Both the position numbers and the translations under genes were made by a program. This document shows, in pieces, positions 8,826-21,900 of a DNA stretch of 64,000 nt. The DNA lies in contig JAJEKB010001470.1 of NCBI GenBank assembly GCA_022393335.1, forward strand, positions 972-64,971. Reading direction: 5' to 3'. Below the pieces are notes generated by a model that was not told where the DNA came from, ran no database searches, and worked only from the letters and a program-made list of their open reading frames with translations. How positions within the stretch are numbered: the stretch's first letter is position 1; each line of letters opens with the position of its first letter. This DNA is from Macrotrachela quadricornifera (Eukaryota; Rotifera; Eurotatoria; Philodinida; Philodinidae).

Positions 8826-11374
8826 TTGCTTTTTCAAATATTAAAACAAAAATAAATATTTCTATATGTATATCAATAATCTGCTCGCTTTTCTATGTCA
8901 AAAATAAATAAATAATAAATAAAATAAATGAATTCTTACGTCAAATAATTTTTATTCATTTTAGATTGAATTTCTGAACTTTCTTCTAATTTAACGTTCT
9001 TAACAGTTGTATGAAAATATTTTTCAATGCTTGAATTTATATTCTATATAATTATTTGTGAACGAAATGAATTAATATCGATTTGAAATATTCTATTATT
9101 ATTTCCATTACGAGATATTAAATTTGATAAAATGTTATATAATATTGGTATTAAGAAAAAATATTTGTTAAAGCCCATTAACGATAATCTATATGTACAA
9201 TTCTTATTATTAATCTTTCAATTATTATATATAGACATTTTTATTCATACCTAAGCAGCCACAAATGAAATATTAATCCTTTGCAAACCAACTTTTTTTT
9301 GTCGAGAAGAGATAAACGGTATTGTAAAAACTATGTATAACTGTGAAATTATAAACAATATAATTGTACTGCTAGCTCTTCTTTCTAGAGAATATGACAA
9401 TAAGCTATCTAATAAAAAACGAAATAAAACATATAATGACACTATTTGGAAATATTCAAAATACTTTAATCTTATATTTCATTTGTAAGGACATATAGTT
9501 ATATCCTTAGTCCCCAAAAGGTTAATTAAAGTAATCCTAAAGAAGTAATAAAAAATTTGAAGGTTTTTCTTCTTCTAATATCATATATAATATCATATGT
9601 AGACGATTCTATACATGAACATAGATGTATAGGAAGAGAAAAAAAATACAAGGAGAGAATGAAGCACTATGATAGAGCTTATTAAGAAATGTTTTTAAAA
9701 ATTTTTGTTCAGGTTTGAAAATATTCGTCGATGGAAACTATATCATTAGACTTAGTTTTTTCAACTGTTTAGAATGATGTATTTTTTATTAGAAGTATAC
9801 AAAATAGACAATTTCGATTTAATTAATATGTGGAAGCTATGTGATGTAATAAAACTTGAATCTTCTAGCTACATTAGTTATTCCCATACACATATATCTG
9901 TTTTGTGATATTTGGATTTATTTTAGTCGTTCAAATGTGATATTTGCTTTCTCTTAATATATAATTTAGAAAATTAACAGTACATTCTATAGCTGCGGTT
10001 CTTTTGTTTTAATGTTTAAAATAATATCAATAAAACAATAAATAGTATGAATGCTGAATTCTATCAGATATTTCGACCTTAAAAAAATTAAAGAGATTTA
10101 TAGATCGCGGCCGAATTCAATATGGTACCAGTAGTGGTTAAAAAGCCTAGATTTGCCATCGCAATCCTCGATCAAAATCATTATCCCAACTCTTGAACAC
10201 ATACGAACTATTCTTTATCGCCTACTAGTTTCTATCGTGATTAGTAATACTGTCAATATTGGTAATGAAAACCTAAATTTATAATCAATTGATTTAGTCA
10301 ACAATGAAGAATCATCATGGCCTATGATTCCATCAGTTTTCTTCGTGATTTTTTAAGCAACATGTTTAGTGCTCTCATAATCCACTTTTAAATGGCCAAG
10401 ATCGAGTTAGAGCTGGTCAAGGGTACTTATCATGGACTGAATTTTGCAACACTTGGTGTCACACTATGTAGATGTACCAAAAGGTTTATAACGTTTTCTA
10501 CTTCCCATATATTTCAGCGTAGGTAGATAATAAAATTTTGTATTTTTTCAAATATATGCATCGTAACAAGTTGTACAAAAATGGTAATGACAATTCTCTA
10601 TCGATTTATACCAATGGTCTTCTATATAGTTAAAATGAAAATAAGAAAAAAGAACGTTTGGAAGGTTTGTTTTTTTCTTTTGCAATAAGGATTCGTTCGT
10701 ACAGCTTGTGTATCTTAAGATAATCAATGAATGCAAATAACAGAATCTATAGGGTGAGTATGATGTTTTCTTTGTTTATCTAAGACACTGATAAAAATTA
10801 TTAAATAATTTATTGTACTTAATTTATTTTTTTTTCTAATGCCGCTTTATTCATTTAAATTGTTTTCGTATTTATTACAAACACATAAACAATAACAAAA
10901 CGAGGAGATAAAATCAAGAGAATAGAGAACAAAAAGCAAAGGCAATTAGAGGCAGTAAAAGTTGGTTTGCCATATGATCACTGCTGAGCTTGATATATTG
11001 CTGTCTTCAAAAATGCCATTGTCCACTTGTTGGTAGGATTTCTTTATTTTTACTATAATGAAAATTACATTAAACAATTGTATTATTTCTATATTTTCAT
11101 TACCGACATTGCTCATAATGAAACAGAAATACTTTGGCTCTGAATGTTTATAGCAAATCTTGATTTTTATTCACTTTGGCTTGGCATATCAACGCTGGTT
11201 TTATTTGTATTTTGTCGTTTTTGATATATGTTCTTTTTTTTCTAATTAACTTCTTGTCTTTTCATACGCTTATCGTTTATGCTGATTCATCGTTTTATTA
11301 TACATTTATAAAACAAACACACGTATACAACGTTAAAGTTTCTTATTACAAATAAAAATCCTTACAATCTTATA
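8826..11374. other. Gene-poor AT-rich stretch
   Basis: No convincing exon on either strand. A less AT-rich patch at about 10105-10480, containing GATCGCGGCCGAATTC and GGCCAAGATCGAGTTAGAGC, could be a worn transposon fragment, but no translated frame matched a family I know. Confidence 0.45.
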
Positions 11375-12845
11375 TTCATTAAGATAAACTTTTGAAAAAA
11401 AAAGCTGGCAATTCAATATTTGTCGGTATTTCATTTTTAATATATTCTTGTATAATAAAATTTAATTTTCTTAATGATGGTAATAAAAACATCAATGTAT
11501 AAAAATCTCGACTTTTATTTCTACGTTTATTATCCATATAATCATATAATACACTGTTAATTCTGTTTGTATTGTATCAATTAATAAAATATCATTAAGA
11601 TATATATGATTTATTGATATAATAATTAATGAAAGTAATAATGAAACTTCCTTTTCATCTAAATTTAATCAATAAATGAAAATAATTCCATTTAAAAGAA
11701 TTATTTAAACGATGTAAACATAATATAATAATACTATGAATAGATGCTTTTATCAATTCTATTTGATCATTAATATTATGAAATTTCATAAAGCCAGGTA
11801 TACGTAATGCAAATTTAACAGAATAATTAGCATAAATTTTAAATTGATTCACCAAGCATTACTAATATTTTCATATATAGGTAAATTCTATTTAAAAAAA
11901 GCAAATTTAGAAAAAGAAATAACATCCATTGTATTGTACATTAAGTGTTTCTTTGAAAGTTTTATGAATATTGAAAATAAATTCTTTACTTTTGATCTTC
12001 AAAATCAGGTATAATTAATGTATATTGTGTAATTAAATGTAAAATGAATACTAAGAAACAAAGTCTTTAAAGATAAATTTACATTCATTTATTATTCTTT
12101 TTCTTTTCGATATTTTATTTTATATTGAAGATGATGTTAAATGAAATGTTATTGTATCTGATATGTGATCATTTCTTTAACAAATTCTGACATCCAATTC
12201 GACTTTCTCAAGAAATTTTTACATAAAAAAAAATTCAAATATATCTATGAATGTTTCTTGTCTTTTTTTTTATTCAAATCTAACTTACCTTACATCCTTC
12301 ACAAGTTATAGCACCTATATATAAATATGAATTTAATAAAAACAAATAAGTTTATACCAAAATGAATACCACTTGAAGGTCCTTGACAAACATAGCAAGA
12401 TATCAAAGCAAATATATCAGCTACTCGTGATGTTTATTGAATTTTTGATATTTCTTTAAAAAAATTAATAGAATAAAATGAAGAGTTTTATTATTAATAT
12501 TATTAAACCATTGATAGTCATTCCAATAATTTTACATTTTTCAAAACGACAATATTGACATTGTTTTCGAATATCTCTCGTTATTATACAATCTTTATTT
12601 TTAATACATTTATAAATTTGATCTTCACCATTAATTAATCGTAAAAAGAATTTCTAAATCAATAAAATTAAAAATGATATATTTTTATATACATTTAATC
12701 TTACTTTGCATGTTTCACATGTAATAGCTCCACAATGAAGACGAGATGATCGTTCACCATATACTTGACATGGTTCAAATCGAGCTTCATGTAATATATT
12801 GATAATGGATCTGGTACATATGATCGAGATTCATATGATGTATAA
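11375..12845 (-). pseudogene. Decayed nuclear receptor with two DNA-binding domains
   Basis: Reading down the minus strand, 12845-12705 encodes CGAITCETCK of a first zinc finger. 12653-12510 encodes an intact second finger (C-x5-C-x9-C-x2-C, ending RKQCQYCRFEKCKIIGM). A second first-finger follows (SCYVCQGPSSGIHFG at about 12359-12410, GAITCEGCK near 12312-12289), then FFLRKSNWMSEFVKE near 12230-12180. The ligand-binding domain follows: KFALRIPGFMKFHNINDQIE and LIKASIHSIIILCLHRL (11855-11680), DEKEVSLLLSLIIISINH, and RDFYTLMFLLPSLRKLNF near 11500-11440. The frame shifts several times in the ligand-binding region, and the finger of domain 1 reads C-Q-V-Y where C-x-V-C is required. These breaks mark a pseudogene. 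Two-DBD nuclear receptors are a known protostome class. Confidence 0.75.
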
Positions 12846-14332
12846 CTTTAAAAATATGACTTTCTTTTTTTTTCTGTTGAACATATATGTATATATCTTG
12901 TTCTGTCTTTAGAAAATTTACGTGCGTATCATCTTTGAACGGATTTCATTTGTTGTAAATGTAAATATATTGATTATATTTGATATAAGAGGAAACAATT
13001 GGTAGAGAGAAGAAAAAAATATGTCTTTGATTTTTTATTTGTGATCTGTCGACATTAAATAACCAATCATATTAATTGACGTCTTTCTTTAACGTATAAA
13101 AATAATTGGTAACATGCAAAAATATTATTAAACATATGAAATTATATTTCAATATTAATAAAAAAAAAATTAGAAGAATTTGTTTTTTATCAGTTTAACT
13201 GAAATAATTTGTTATATTATTGTGATCATGTGTAAATTTATCTATTGCTTAGTATACAGCATATAGTTACATAGACTGAATACTGTACGATGGCTAAGTT
13301 TTGATTAATATATTTCCGATGATCATGTTAATATGAAGATAATTCCATGACATCATGCATATGCTTTCTCTATATTTCTTTGCTTGTCCTCTCATTTATT
13401 TGATATTACATAAAAAGTGTTCTAGATAGTAGACACAATATTTTATTGCATATGTGCATACGTTTTTCTTTTAGTTCTTGTGTGTTTATGATGTTGATAT
13501 GACTATGTAGTAACTGAAGTTGATTGATAAGAATAATAGTATATTACTACAGTCAAATCGAATGATGAATAGATTTATTTCAAATAATGGAAGATAAAAA
13601 GAATTTAATCGATAATGTTAAGTTGTGAGATCGAATATACTGATGTTCTTTCAAAGATCTCAATAGAATAATTCATTATGTTGATATTACTAGAAAGTTT
13701 TTAAACCTATTGATGTTGTTGGATTTGCGCCAATTTCATGCTTCTCTAATAATACCATTGCGATAGAATCGTCTGTGCCAATCACAAAAGTTGAATTTAT
13801 TCTTTTCGCGAGTTTGAAATTTTAATATAGGTGACACTACTCCAGCGTTAACGTTGGTATTACTATCTACTACGAATTTTGGGAAAAACAGGACATAGGA
13901 AGAAATTAATTTGATTTTGTTGATTTAATTTAGATATGCACATTGTAAAAGGTATGAGTAACACCACATTTTGACTTTTAAAAAATTGTTGAGACAGCAA
14001 CGAAAGTTAACTGTATACTGGAGGGTACTTGCTCATCAATGGACTTCTTTCAATGAAGAAAAAAGAACAAAAAATTTTAGTTGAATACATTTTTTTCTCG
14101 ATTACTGACCTAGTCCATTCATGGTTATGCCACTAGATTAATTATAAAGAAAATTTCCTATACAATCAAATATTAATATTTCAACAAAATTCTTCACATT
14201 ATCTGAAGACATGACTCATTCTATCCTTAGTTGTTATTATTTTATATCACAAACAACTTTTGAGTTATTGACATAATGATATTGTCTTTATCTACAGATT
14301 ACCATTTGTCTGCTCTTCATATCATTAGACAC
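12846..14332. other. Intergenic, AT-rich
   Basis: No supported exon. TATCTACAG at 14288-14296 could be the acceptor of a 5'-UTR intron for the B-box/SPRY gene. Confidence 0.45.
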
Positions 14333-15352
14333 ATGGCGTTGGTTTCAACACGAAAAGTATGTTCGACAAACGATGGTTGCAAACAATCAGCTGCCACTAA
14401 TTGTGAAGGTTGTTTACAAGCATTTTGTACTAAACATTTTAGTGATCATCGTCGTATACTTGGTGATGAAATGAATGTAATTATTAGTGAATATAATAAT
14501 CTTCATAATACATATAATCAACAATCACCTGAATTTGATTCAAATTTTTTTGTTAAAGAAATTGATGAATGGGAAAAAGAATCAATTGCAAAAATTCAAC
14601 AAAAAGCAAAAGATTTACGATTAGAATTATTTCAATTAACAACAACACGTAGAAGTGAACATTTAAAAAAACTTCGACAATCATCGGAAGAATTAAATGA
14701 AATTCGAGAAAATGATAATTTTATTGAAATGGATATTGAACAATGGAAAACGACTTTAAAAGTTCTTAAAACAAAATTTGATTTATCATCAATGTTTACT
14801 TTAGATCAACGTGATGATTCTCCATTAGTACAAAATGTTTCTCTCATATATACAGTAGAAAATGAATTATTTGGACAAGTATTTGATAATATAATACGAA
14901 TTGAACAAAATGGATTAGTAGCAATTCATGATACATCGCATAATTATACAGAAATTCGTGGAAAAAATCAATATACATCAGGTCGTCATAGAATTCGTTT
15001 ATGTATTGAACAATCTGCTGATAGTTGGACATTTTTGGGAATCAATTCTCCATCAACACTTCTACAAAAACAATCACACAAGTCAAAATCAGCTTATGGA
15101 TGGAGTAATAATAATTATTTTTGGTTAAATGGAGAATGTTATCCAAATCGATCTACATCTCGTATTGAAATGAAAACAGATGATATAATTAGTTTTATTT
15201 TTGATTGTGATAATCATAAAATTTCGATGATCAATGAACGAACAAATGCAAAATATGATTTAATAGTAAATCTTGATCATTGTCCACTTCCTTGGCAACT
15301 TCATGTCAATCTATATGAAGCAAACAGTCGTATACGTATTTTATCAGCTTAG
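14333..15352 (+). CDS. B-box / coiled-coil / SPRY-like protein (TRIM-like without RING)
   Basis: Single exon of 339 residues from MALVSTRK. An in-frame ATG at 14276 sits before a good acceptor (TATCTACAG), so I prefer 14333. Residues 8-45 form a B-box-like zinc site (VCSTNDGCKQSA, CEGC, FCTKHFSDH). A charged helical region at about 70-165 is probably coiled coil. The C-terminal half is a SPRY-like beta domain with TEIRGKNQYTSGRHRIRLCI, SAYGWSNNNYFWLNGE and IISFIFDCDNHKISM. No RING is visible, so E3 ligase activity is not implied; proteins of this build usually mediate protein-protein recognition. The SPRY part is repeated as a broken copy about 0.65 kb downstream. The architecture is clear; the function is not. 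Confidence 0.8.
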   Translation: MALVSTRKVCSTNDGCKQSAATNCEGCLQAFCTKHFSDHRRILGDEMNVIISEYNNLHNTYNQQSPEFDSNFFVKEIDEWEKESIAKIQQKAKDLRLELFQLTTTRRSEHLKKLRQSSEELNEIRENDNFIEMDIEQWKTTLKVLKTKFDLSSMFTLDQRDDSPLVQNVSLIYTVENELFGQVFDNIIRIEQNGLVAIHDTSHNYTEIRGKNQYTSGRHRIRLCIEQSADSWTFLGINSPSTLLQKQSHKSKSAYGWSNNNYFWLNGECYPNRSTSRIEMKTDDIISFIFDCDNHKISMINERTNAKYDLIVNLDHCPLPWQLHVNLYEANSRIRILSA

Positions 15353-15987
15353 TTTGCATTTTTACTAATATCATTATTATGAACTATCTAATGATTTCTG
15401 TCACACAAATTTTTTAAAAAAATTGTCGAATGTTATCAAATCCACATATAAAATGTTATAAATCTTAATTTCAATCAAAGTCTTTCTTTTTTACATATGT
15501 GAATAGCTAAATTACATTGATGTATGGCGATAGGAAACAGATATATCCATCGGGTCTGAAAATAGTCAGATAATATGTGTAATATATATTGATTATAAAC
15601 TTGCTATACTGTGTATTGAAGAACTGGAACTAAGTTGAGTACTACAAGTTCATGTTATTATGTCATATAGATAATGTTAATTGTCTTCGCGAGAATTTGT
15701 TAGTCTTCCGATACTTTTTTCTGGAAAACTACTTATGATGCATTTTGAATTATAGGATCTTTACGATTGTTTACTACAGCAATCTGACTTTGCTGATTTG
15801 TGTTTTGGACTAATAATGTTATGATAATTTTATTCAGTAAACTATTAAAAATCATATTGTTTAATCATTCAGTCAACACCCTATCTTTCTATATTAAATA
15901 TTACTTTTTTCGTCTTTTTCTTCAAAAATCTTGTAGATGTCCAAAATTTTCGATTTGCATAAATCCTCTTGATTCACTTTAAACGTT
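15353..15987. other. Intergenic between the SPRY gene and its broken copy
   Basis: No recognisable B-box or coiled-coil sequence precedes the downstream SPRY remnant, so only part of the gene is duplicated here, or the rest has decayed beyond recognition. Confidence 0.45.
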
Positions 15988-16400
15988 TAGTGTCAATTTC
16001 TATAACAAGATTCCACTAGTGCAAAATGTTTTTTCTATCAATCTGATCAAATCAAACGAATTATTTGAGCGAATATTTGACAACAGGATTCAAATTAAGG
16101 AAAACAGTCAAATTATCATTCATGACTCACCGTATAGCTTTACAGAGATCCGTGGGGGAAAATGAGTACACATCAGGTCGTTATGAAATTCATTTGTGCA
16201 TCGAAAAATCTTCAAAATGTTCGATATTTCTGAGAATTAATTCTAAATCAATGTCTCTGCATAATTATTCGCATAGCTTCAAATCATCTTATGGATGGAC
16301 TAATACCAACTATCTTTATTTAAATGAACAATATCAAACAAATACATCAACTCATATTCAGATGAAAACGAATAATACAATTCGTTTAAAGAGCCTTTTT
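15988..16400 (+). pseudogene. Truncated, frameshifted SPRY-like copy
   Basis: Translates to PLVQNVFSINLIKSNELFER and FTEIRG, then after a one-base slip to ENEYTSGRYEIHLCIEKSS, SSYGWTNTNYLYLNEQYQ and IQMKTNNTI. These match the intact SPRY domain at 14333-15352 block for block. The slip lies in a run of five G at 16154-16158, where four would keep the frame. The last beta strands are missing and the N-terminal B-box is absent. Confidence 0.8.
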
Positions 16401-18873
16401 TTTATCAATTATCGAATTTATTTGATGTTATTTCACAGATTTTTATGCAAGATAGATGAATAGGTTATTTTTCTCAGTTTAACTACAAAGCAAAATTTTC
16501 ACTCGATAATTTAATATGATTGCAATATGCAATAGTAAAATAAATTTTTAGAAAGAATATTGTAAAAGATTTTCTGGAACAACGCTCGCACTTTTTCGCA
16601 GAGATATATGCAGTAGATTTGCGATCATGCATTGATTGTGTTTGTAAAATGAGGTATAAGTTGTAGTGATTTTAAATTTGATAATTGAATTCATTTAGTG
16701 AACTACTATTTTGAATAATGAGCTATTCGAAGATTTATCTATTTGAAATAAATAAAAGCATAATTTATTACAAATATCAATAAATACTTCATTGATAATA
16801 GAAGAGAAATTTATGGATTCTGCTGCACAAAAAAAGATATTTAAGAAAATTTTTTACTTAAGTATTTACGATTTCGAGGATTTTATTCCTTTTTATATTT
16901 TTAGTTAAAATTTATTTCATAATTTTTTTATCGAAATCTTTTGTTACACATCCAGTAACACTTGCTGACGAGTGTTACTTATTTCAATAAAGCAATGAAG
17001 ACATGCCATATTCGATTACAATCACATTGCTTCTCATTTTGATCAGTCGAAATATTCTAAAGAAAACTACGACTAACACTGATTCTCTTATTTTTTTGTT
17101 TGAAAATGGTTTATTTAAAGAAGATTTGTTAGAGAAAACAAATGTTTTATAAAGCACATATTAATTATGTAGTAATTTCTATCAGAATAACATTTTTGTA
17201 GCACAATAACTATATGTAATATTAATAAAAATAAAATAAAGAATTATGAGACAAGCAAATAATTTTCTATTAAAATAATTACTTATTTTATTCATGATTT
17301 TCCTCATTTTTATTCTAAAAATAAAAACAACTATGTCCATGTCACGTATCTTTAAAGACATATAAGTATCTAATTTATTGATAAAATAGAAAATTTGAAA
17401 TAAATCACGTTTAATTTTGTTCATATGATATGGCCAAGCCTATTGTCAAGAATATTAGTTAGACAATAAATGACGCAAAATGTAATTTGATCTATGTTTA
17501 AATTAATAGAATATGACTTTTTTTTATATATTTAATCATCATGATCATCCGTAGGTCCTATTTAAACGGATTTGACTGTTTTATTATATCAATTACGTAG
17601 TTCTGATAAGCTTATTTTTAAAACATTACATATTATTAAAATAGTCCAAGAGAAGTAAATAAAATATTACTTCGAATGCTAAAGATAATTGAAATAATAT
17701 TAAAAATCATTTTAATTGATTTCTCGTTTTGTTCACGTAAGTATTTTTGTAAAATAATAATTGTAATATAAATCTAATAACTAAAACTCAGATAAAGCTA
17801 TCCGTTACATTTATACGAAACTCTGAAGTCATCCTTGATCGATATTCTATATACACTATTGAGAAGGAGAAAAACATGATTTGATATTATATGTTGTCCA
17901 TATGACATATTCTTGATGTCTGGTTTTCTAATTCAGTTAATTAAAACAGAATGTGTTTTTATGATTACATACGTTTCTAATGATAATAACATTCTAATTT
18001 TCATGTGTTTGTGTAATTATTAGCAAAGATATTGATATAATAACGAGAATTAGGAAAAAGAAACAATCAAGCTGATTCGTGGAAGTTATAAAAATTAGAT
18101 TTTTGTTATTTAATGTATTATACTACTATCAAACATTCTATTCAGATGTATAATGAGATTTGAATACAAGAATGTTCATAAGCAAAAGCATCATGGATAA
18201 AAAAATTACTCATTTGAGATCTGTTCTAGACGAAGAGTAGATTAGTGCCTTTCTTGAAGTTATCACTTAAGTTCAGTTACTGTTTTTCTATAATATTCTT
18301 AGAACAGAAATTAGAAATGAAGGTTGTGAATAGTTCATGTAATCATAATTTAGTTTTTTAAGCATTACTTTTGACTTTGAATTTACTTAAAAAAATTAAG
18401 AAAAAATCTTTTGAATATGATTTTGTACGAGATAACAAATATTCAATATAACTTCATTGATTTCAAGTATGGATGTGAAAGAATGATTTTTATATGTTAA
18501 GACGAACAAAATAAAATCGTTTGAAAGCAATGATAAATACAGACATGCAATATTTTAAATTATCTACGATCGTGTGAGATTAATAAAAAAATAGATTTAA
18601 AACATGCATTGGAATCAATTAGGTTATGTGGAACTTGATAGTTCTTAGAAGATTTTACTGTGCATAAATTAATTACAATCAGTTATTTCAATGCTAGCTC
18701 ATTGACTCTTAGCTAATGTTTTCAAAGAATAAATAATATATATAAAGTGATTTTTAGCATAAATAAAAGTATTCTATTGACTTTTTTAAAAATAAACAAG
18801 GATTCATCGCATTTAACATGATTATCCATAAAAGAATTGATTAAGAGGCACGCAAATGCAACCTTTCGAGTAG
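16401..18873. other. Gene-poor AT-rich stretch
   Basis: No exon I can support on either strand. An 80-codon minus-strand open stretch at 17182-17424 is low-complexity. Confidence 0.5.
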
Positions 18874-18880
18874 TATAAAA
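18874..18880 (+). promoter_or_regulatory. Possible TATA box of the NHL-EGF gene
   Basis: TATAAAA lies 36-42 bp before the ATG at 18916. If used, the leader would be very short; equally, the gene could have an upstream exon. Weak evidence. Confidence 0.25.
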
Positions 18881-18915
18881 GAACTTAGAAAGATGTACCG
18901 TTGGTTTTCAATCAT

Positions 18916-21900
18916 ATGAAAATGTCTTTGTTCATTATAGTATCCTATAATCTACCAAAATTCTGTCCAAATGCAAGTTGGGATCAGCAAGGAGAATCTC
19001 TATATCCTAAGGAAGATTTGCAACACCCTCGTAGTATTTTTATTGATATAAATAATACTATCTACATTTCCTTTGACAAACGTGGTATTGTGTTTGTGTG
19101 GTCCAGTGAACACAAAGAATTCATTAAAATTTACGATGGTATGAAACCGTACATTGATAAATGGAGCATACAAAATGCGCTCTCAGAAATAATCAACTAT
19201 TTCAAAGACAGAATGAAAGCCATAGCAACTTTAATCGGGGATATATTGAGTTCAGTTTTTAATCCATTGGGTAAAATCATGAAATATATTGATATACCTA
19301 ACAGTCTCTTTGTCACTTCAAATCATGATATTTATGTTGGCGATAATGAGACAAAATCTATCAATATATGGTCATCGAATTCGCAGATGGCGAGTATCAA
19401 CTTGGTTGAAAATAAAGCTTGCTATGGAATCTTTGTCGATGACAACAATATACTCTATTGCTCGGTGAAAGAACAACACAAAATTATCAGTAAGCCACTT
19501 CATAATAATAATAGCAATTGGGCAATTATCGCGGGTAGCCATATCAACGGATCAACAGCAGATACGCTTAATTATCCTTTTGGAATTTTCGTTGACATTC
19601 ATTTTCGATTATTTGTCGCAGACTGGGGTAATAATAGAATTCAGCTCTTCGAATCTCAGCAAACAAATGGAACAACAGTAGTAAATAGTACCGTAAAATT
19701 CAACAAAGCTCCACTTTCACGCCCAACAAATGTCGTACTTGATGCTGATGGCAATCTATATATTGTCGATAGTCATAATCATCGCATCGTCTTCGTTATG
19801 GCGGACTTCAGCCAATACAAGTGTTTGGTGAGATGCCCAGCGAGTGCTGGGCCTGATCATAACCGTCTGAACTATCCGACTGGAATTAGTTTCGACAAAT
19901 CTGGTAATCTGTTTGTTAGCGATACAAATAATAATCGAATTCAAAAATTTTCTCTTCAAACGGAATTGTGTAGTAAGTTCAATCAATCGTACCCTGGTGT
20001 CGATACTTTTTTCTAATGACCAAATCACATATTTTTAAGATTCTATAAGATAATTTGAATCCAACGAAAGATAAAGTACGCATACGTCAAAAAAAAGTAA
20101 ATGATTTTCAAGTAAAAGATATAGCTATGATGAACTTCGAAATTATTATTTGATTAAGAAAATTGAATTAGAATTTGTCTATTGTTTCATAAAATAATTT
20201 TTCATAAGAATCATTTGTTCTCTTACACTTATATATATATATTGTAAACATACAGACGTGTTGCTACAAAAATATTTTAGAGGCCAATGAACTTCTTGTT
20301 TAATCTTTCGAATCATAGTTCTTGTATAGAAACGTCGCTGCTCAATGAATATATAAATTTCATTTAGATACAACAAAAATGACAACGACAAAATCAACTT
20401 CAACATTAGAAAATACACAATTAACTATACTCTCGAGTAATAAATTTTATCTTTTTTCCTATTTCTAAAATCTAATAATTAATATACAGGGTGGGCCATA
20501 AGTAGCACCCCGATAAGAAATTTTAATGTCTCCATTGCGGCTAGAACAAGCGAGCTGACTTTTTTTATCAATGATAGAGACATGTTGAAAGTTTATATCC
20601 CTAAAGACATGTCTAGAGAAACCCTTTGCTAAGTATCACTAGTGATCTCAACAAAAAAATTTTACTTTTTCACATCGAGGAACAGAGTGGTCCAAAAGTC
20701 ACGCAACGGAGAAAAAATTGAATATCTCTGCTATAGATCCAGCAAATGGATTGATGTTTTTACCAATAATAAAGGTATATTTGCACTTTCAATATATACA
20801 GACAAGATTAGAGAAAGTCTTTGTTAAGTATCACTAATGACCTCAACAAAAAAAAGTTAATTTTTTTTTGCAGATAGGGAAAGAAAACAATATACTTAAT
20901 CAATGATCTCTCTAGGGATATCTTTATGAAAATGAAGCTTGAATATGCCTGTATCATTGATAAAAGAATCAGCTCGTTTGCTCAAACCAAAATGGAGATA
21001 TTTAATCCTTTTCTCGGCTGCGTGACTTTTGGACCATCCTGAGAAGTCACGTTGCAGAAAAAGAATTGAATATTTTCATTACGAGTCGAGTAAACGAGCT
21101 CATATTTTTATCAATGATAGAGCCGTGTTCAAGTTTTATATGTATAAAGACATGCTTAGAGAGGTTCTTTGATAAGTATATTGTTTTTTTCTTCTATCTG
21201 TGAAAAAGTAAAATATTTTTGTTGAGATTACTAGTGATACTTAGCAAAGGGTTTCTCTAGACATGTCTTTAGGGATATAAACTTTCAACATGTCTCTATC
21301 ATTGATAAAAAAATCAGCTCGCTTGCTCTAGCCGCAATGGAGATATTAAAATTTCTTATCGGAATGTTACTTATGGCCCACCCTGTATAGCATCAACAAC
21401 AAGTTCAATGAAGTCTATAACAGCAAGTTCAATGACGTCTATAACAACAACATCAATGACGTCTATAACAACAACATCAATGAAGTCTATAACAACAAGT
21501 TCAATGACGTCTATAACAACAACATCAATGACGTCTATAACAACATCAACGAAGTCTATAACAACAAGTTCAATGAAGTCTATAACAACAAGTTCAATGA
21601 AGTCTATAGCAACAAGTTCAATGAAGTCTATAACAACATCAAATGATGATATAAGTAGGTATTAACCAAACATTTCTATTGTAGATAAAGCAATCTAATT
21701 GTACTTTCCCTTTAGATCATTCTACAAGTGAAAAAGCATATACAACGGACATGTCGACATCATTCGGTACGTTTTTACTTCATTTATGGAAATGTCTAGA
21801 AAGCAATAGAGATTTTTTCGATAATTCATTCGTATCGTAATGAAAATGTAAATTTACTTGCGACTATTTCTTCTTTATTTGATCACACAATAAGAAAAAA

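Noticed and set aside
10105..10480. Possible transposase fragment
   Set aside because: Higher GC and some protein-like words, but no frame longer than about 30 codons and no family motif.
21391..21640. CRISPR-like tandem array
   Set aside because: Units are contiguous, in frame and without spacers, in a spliced eukaryotic gene.
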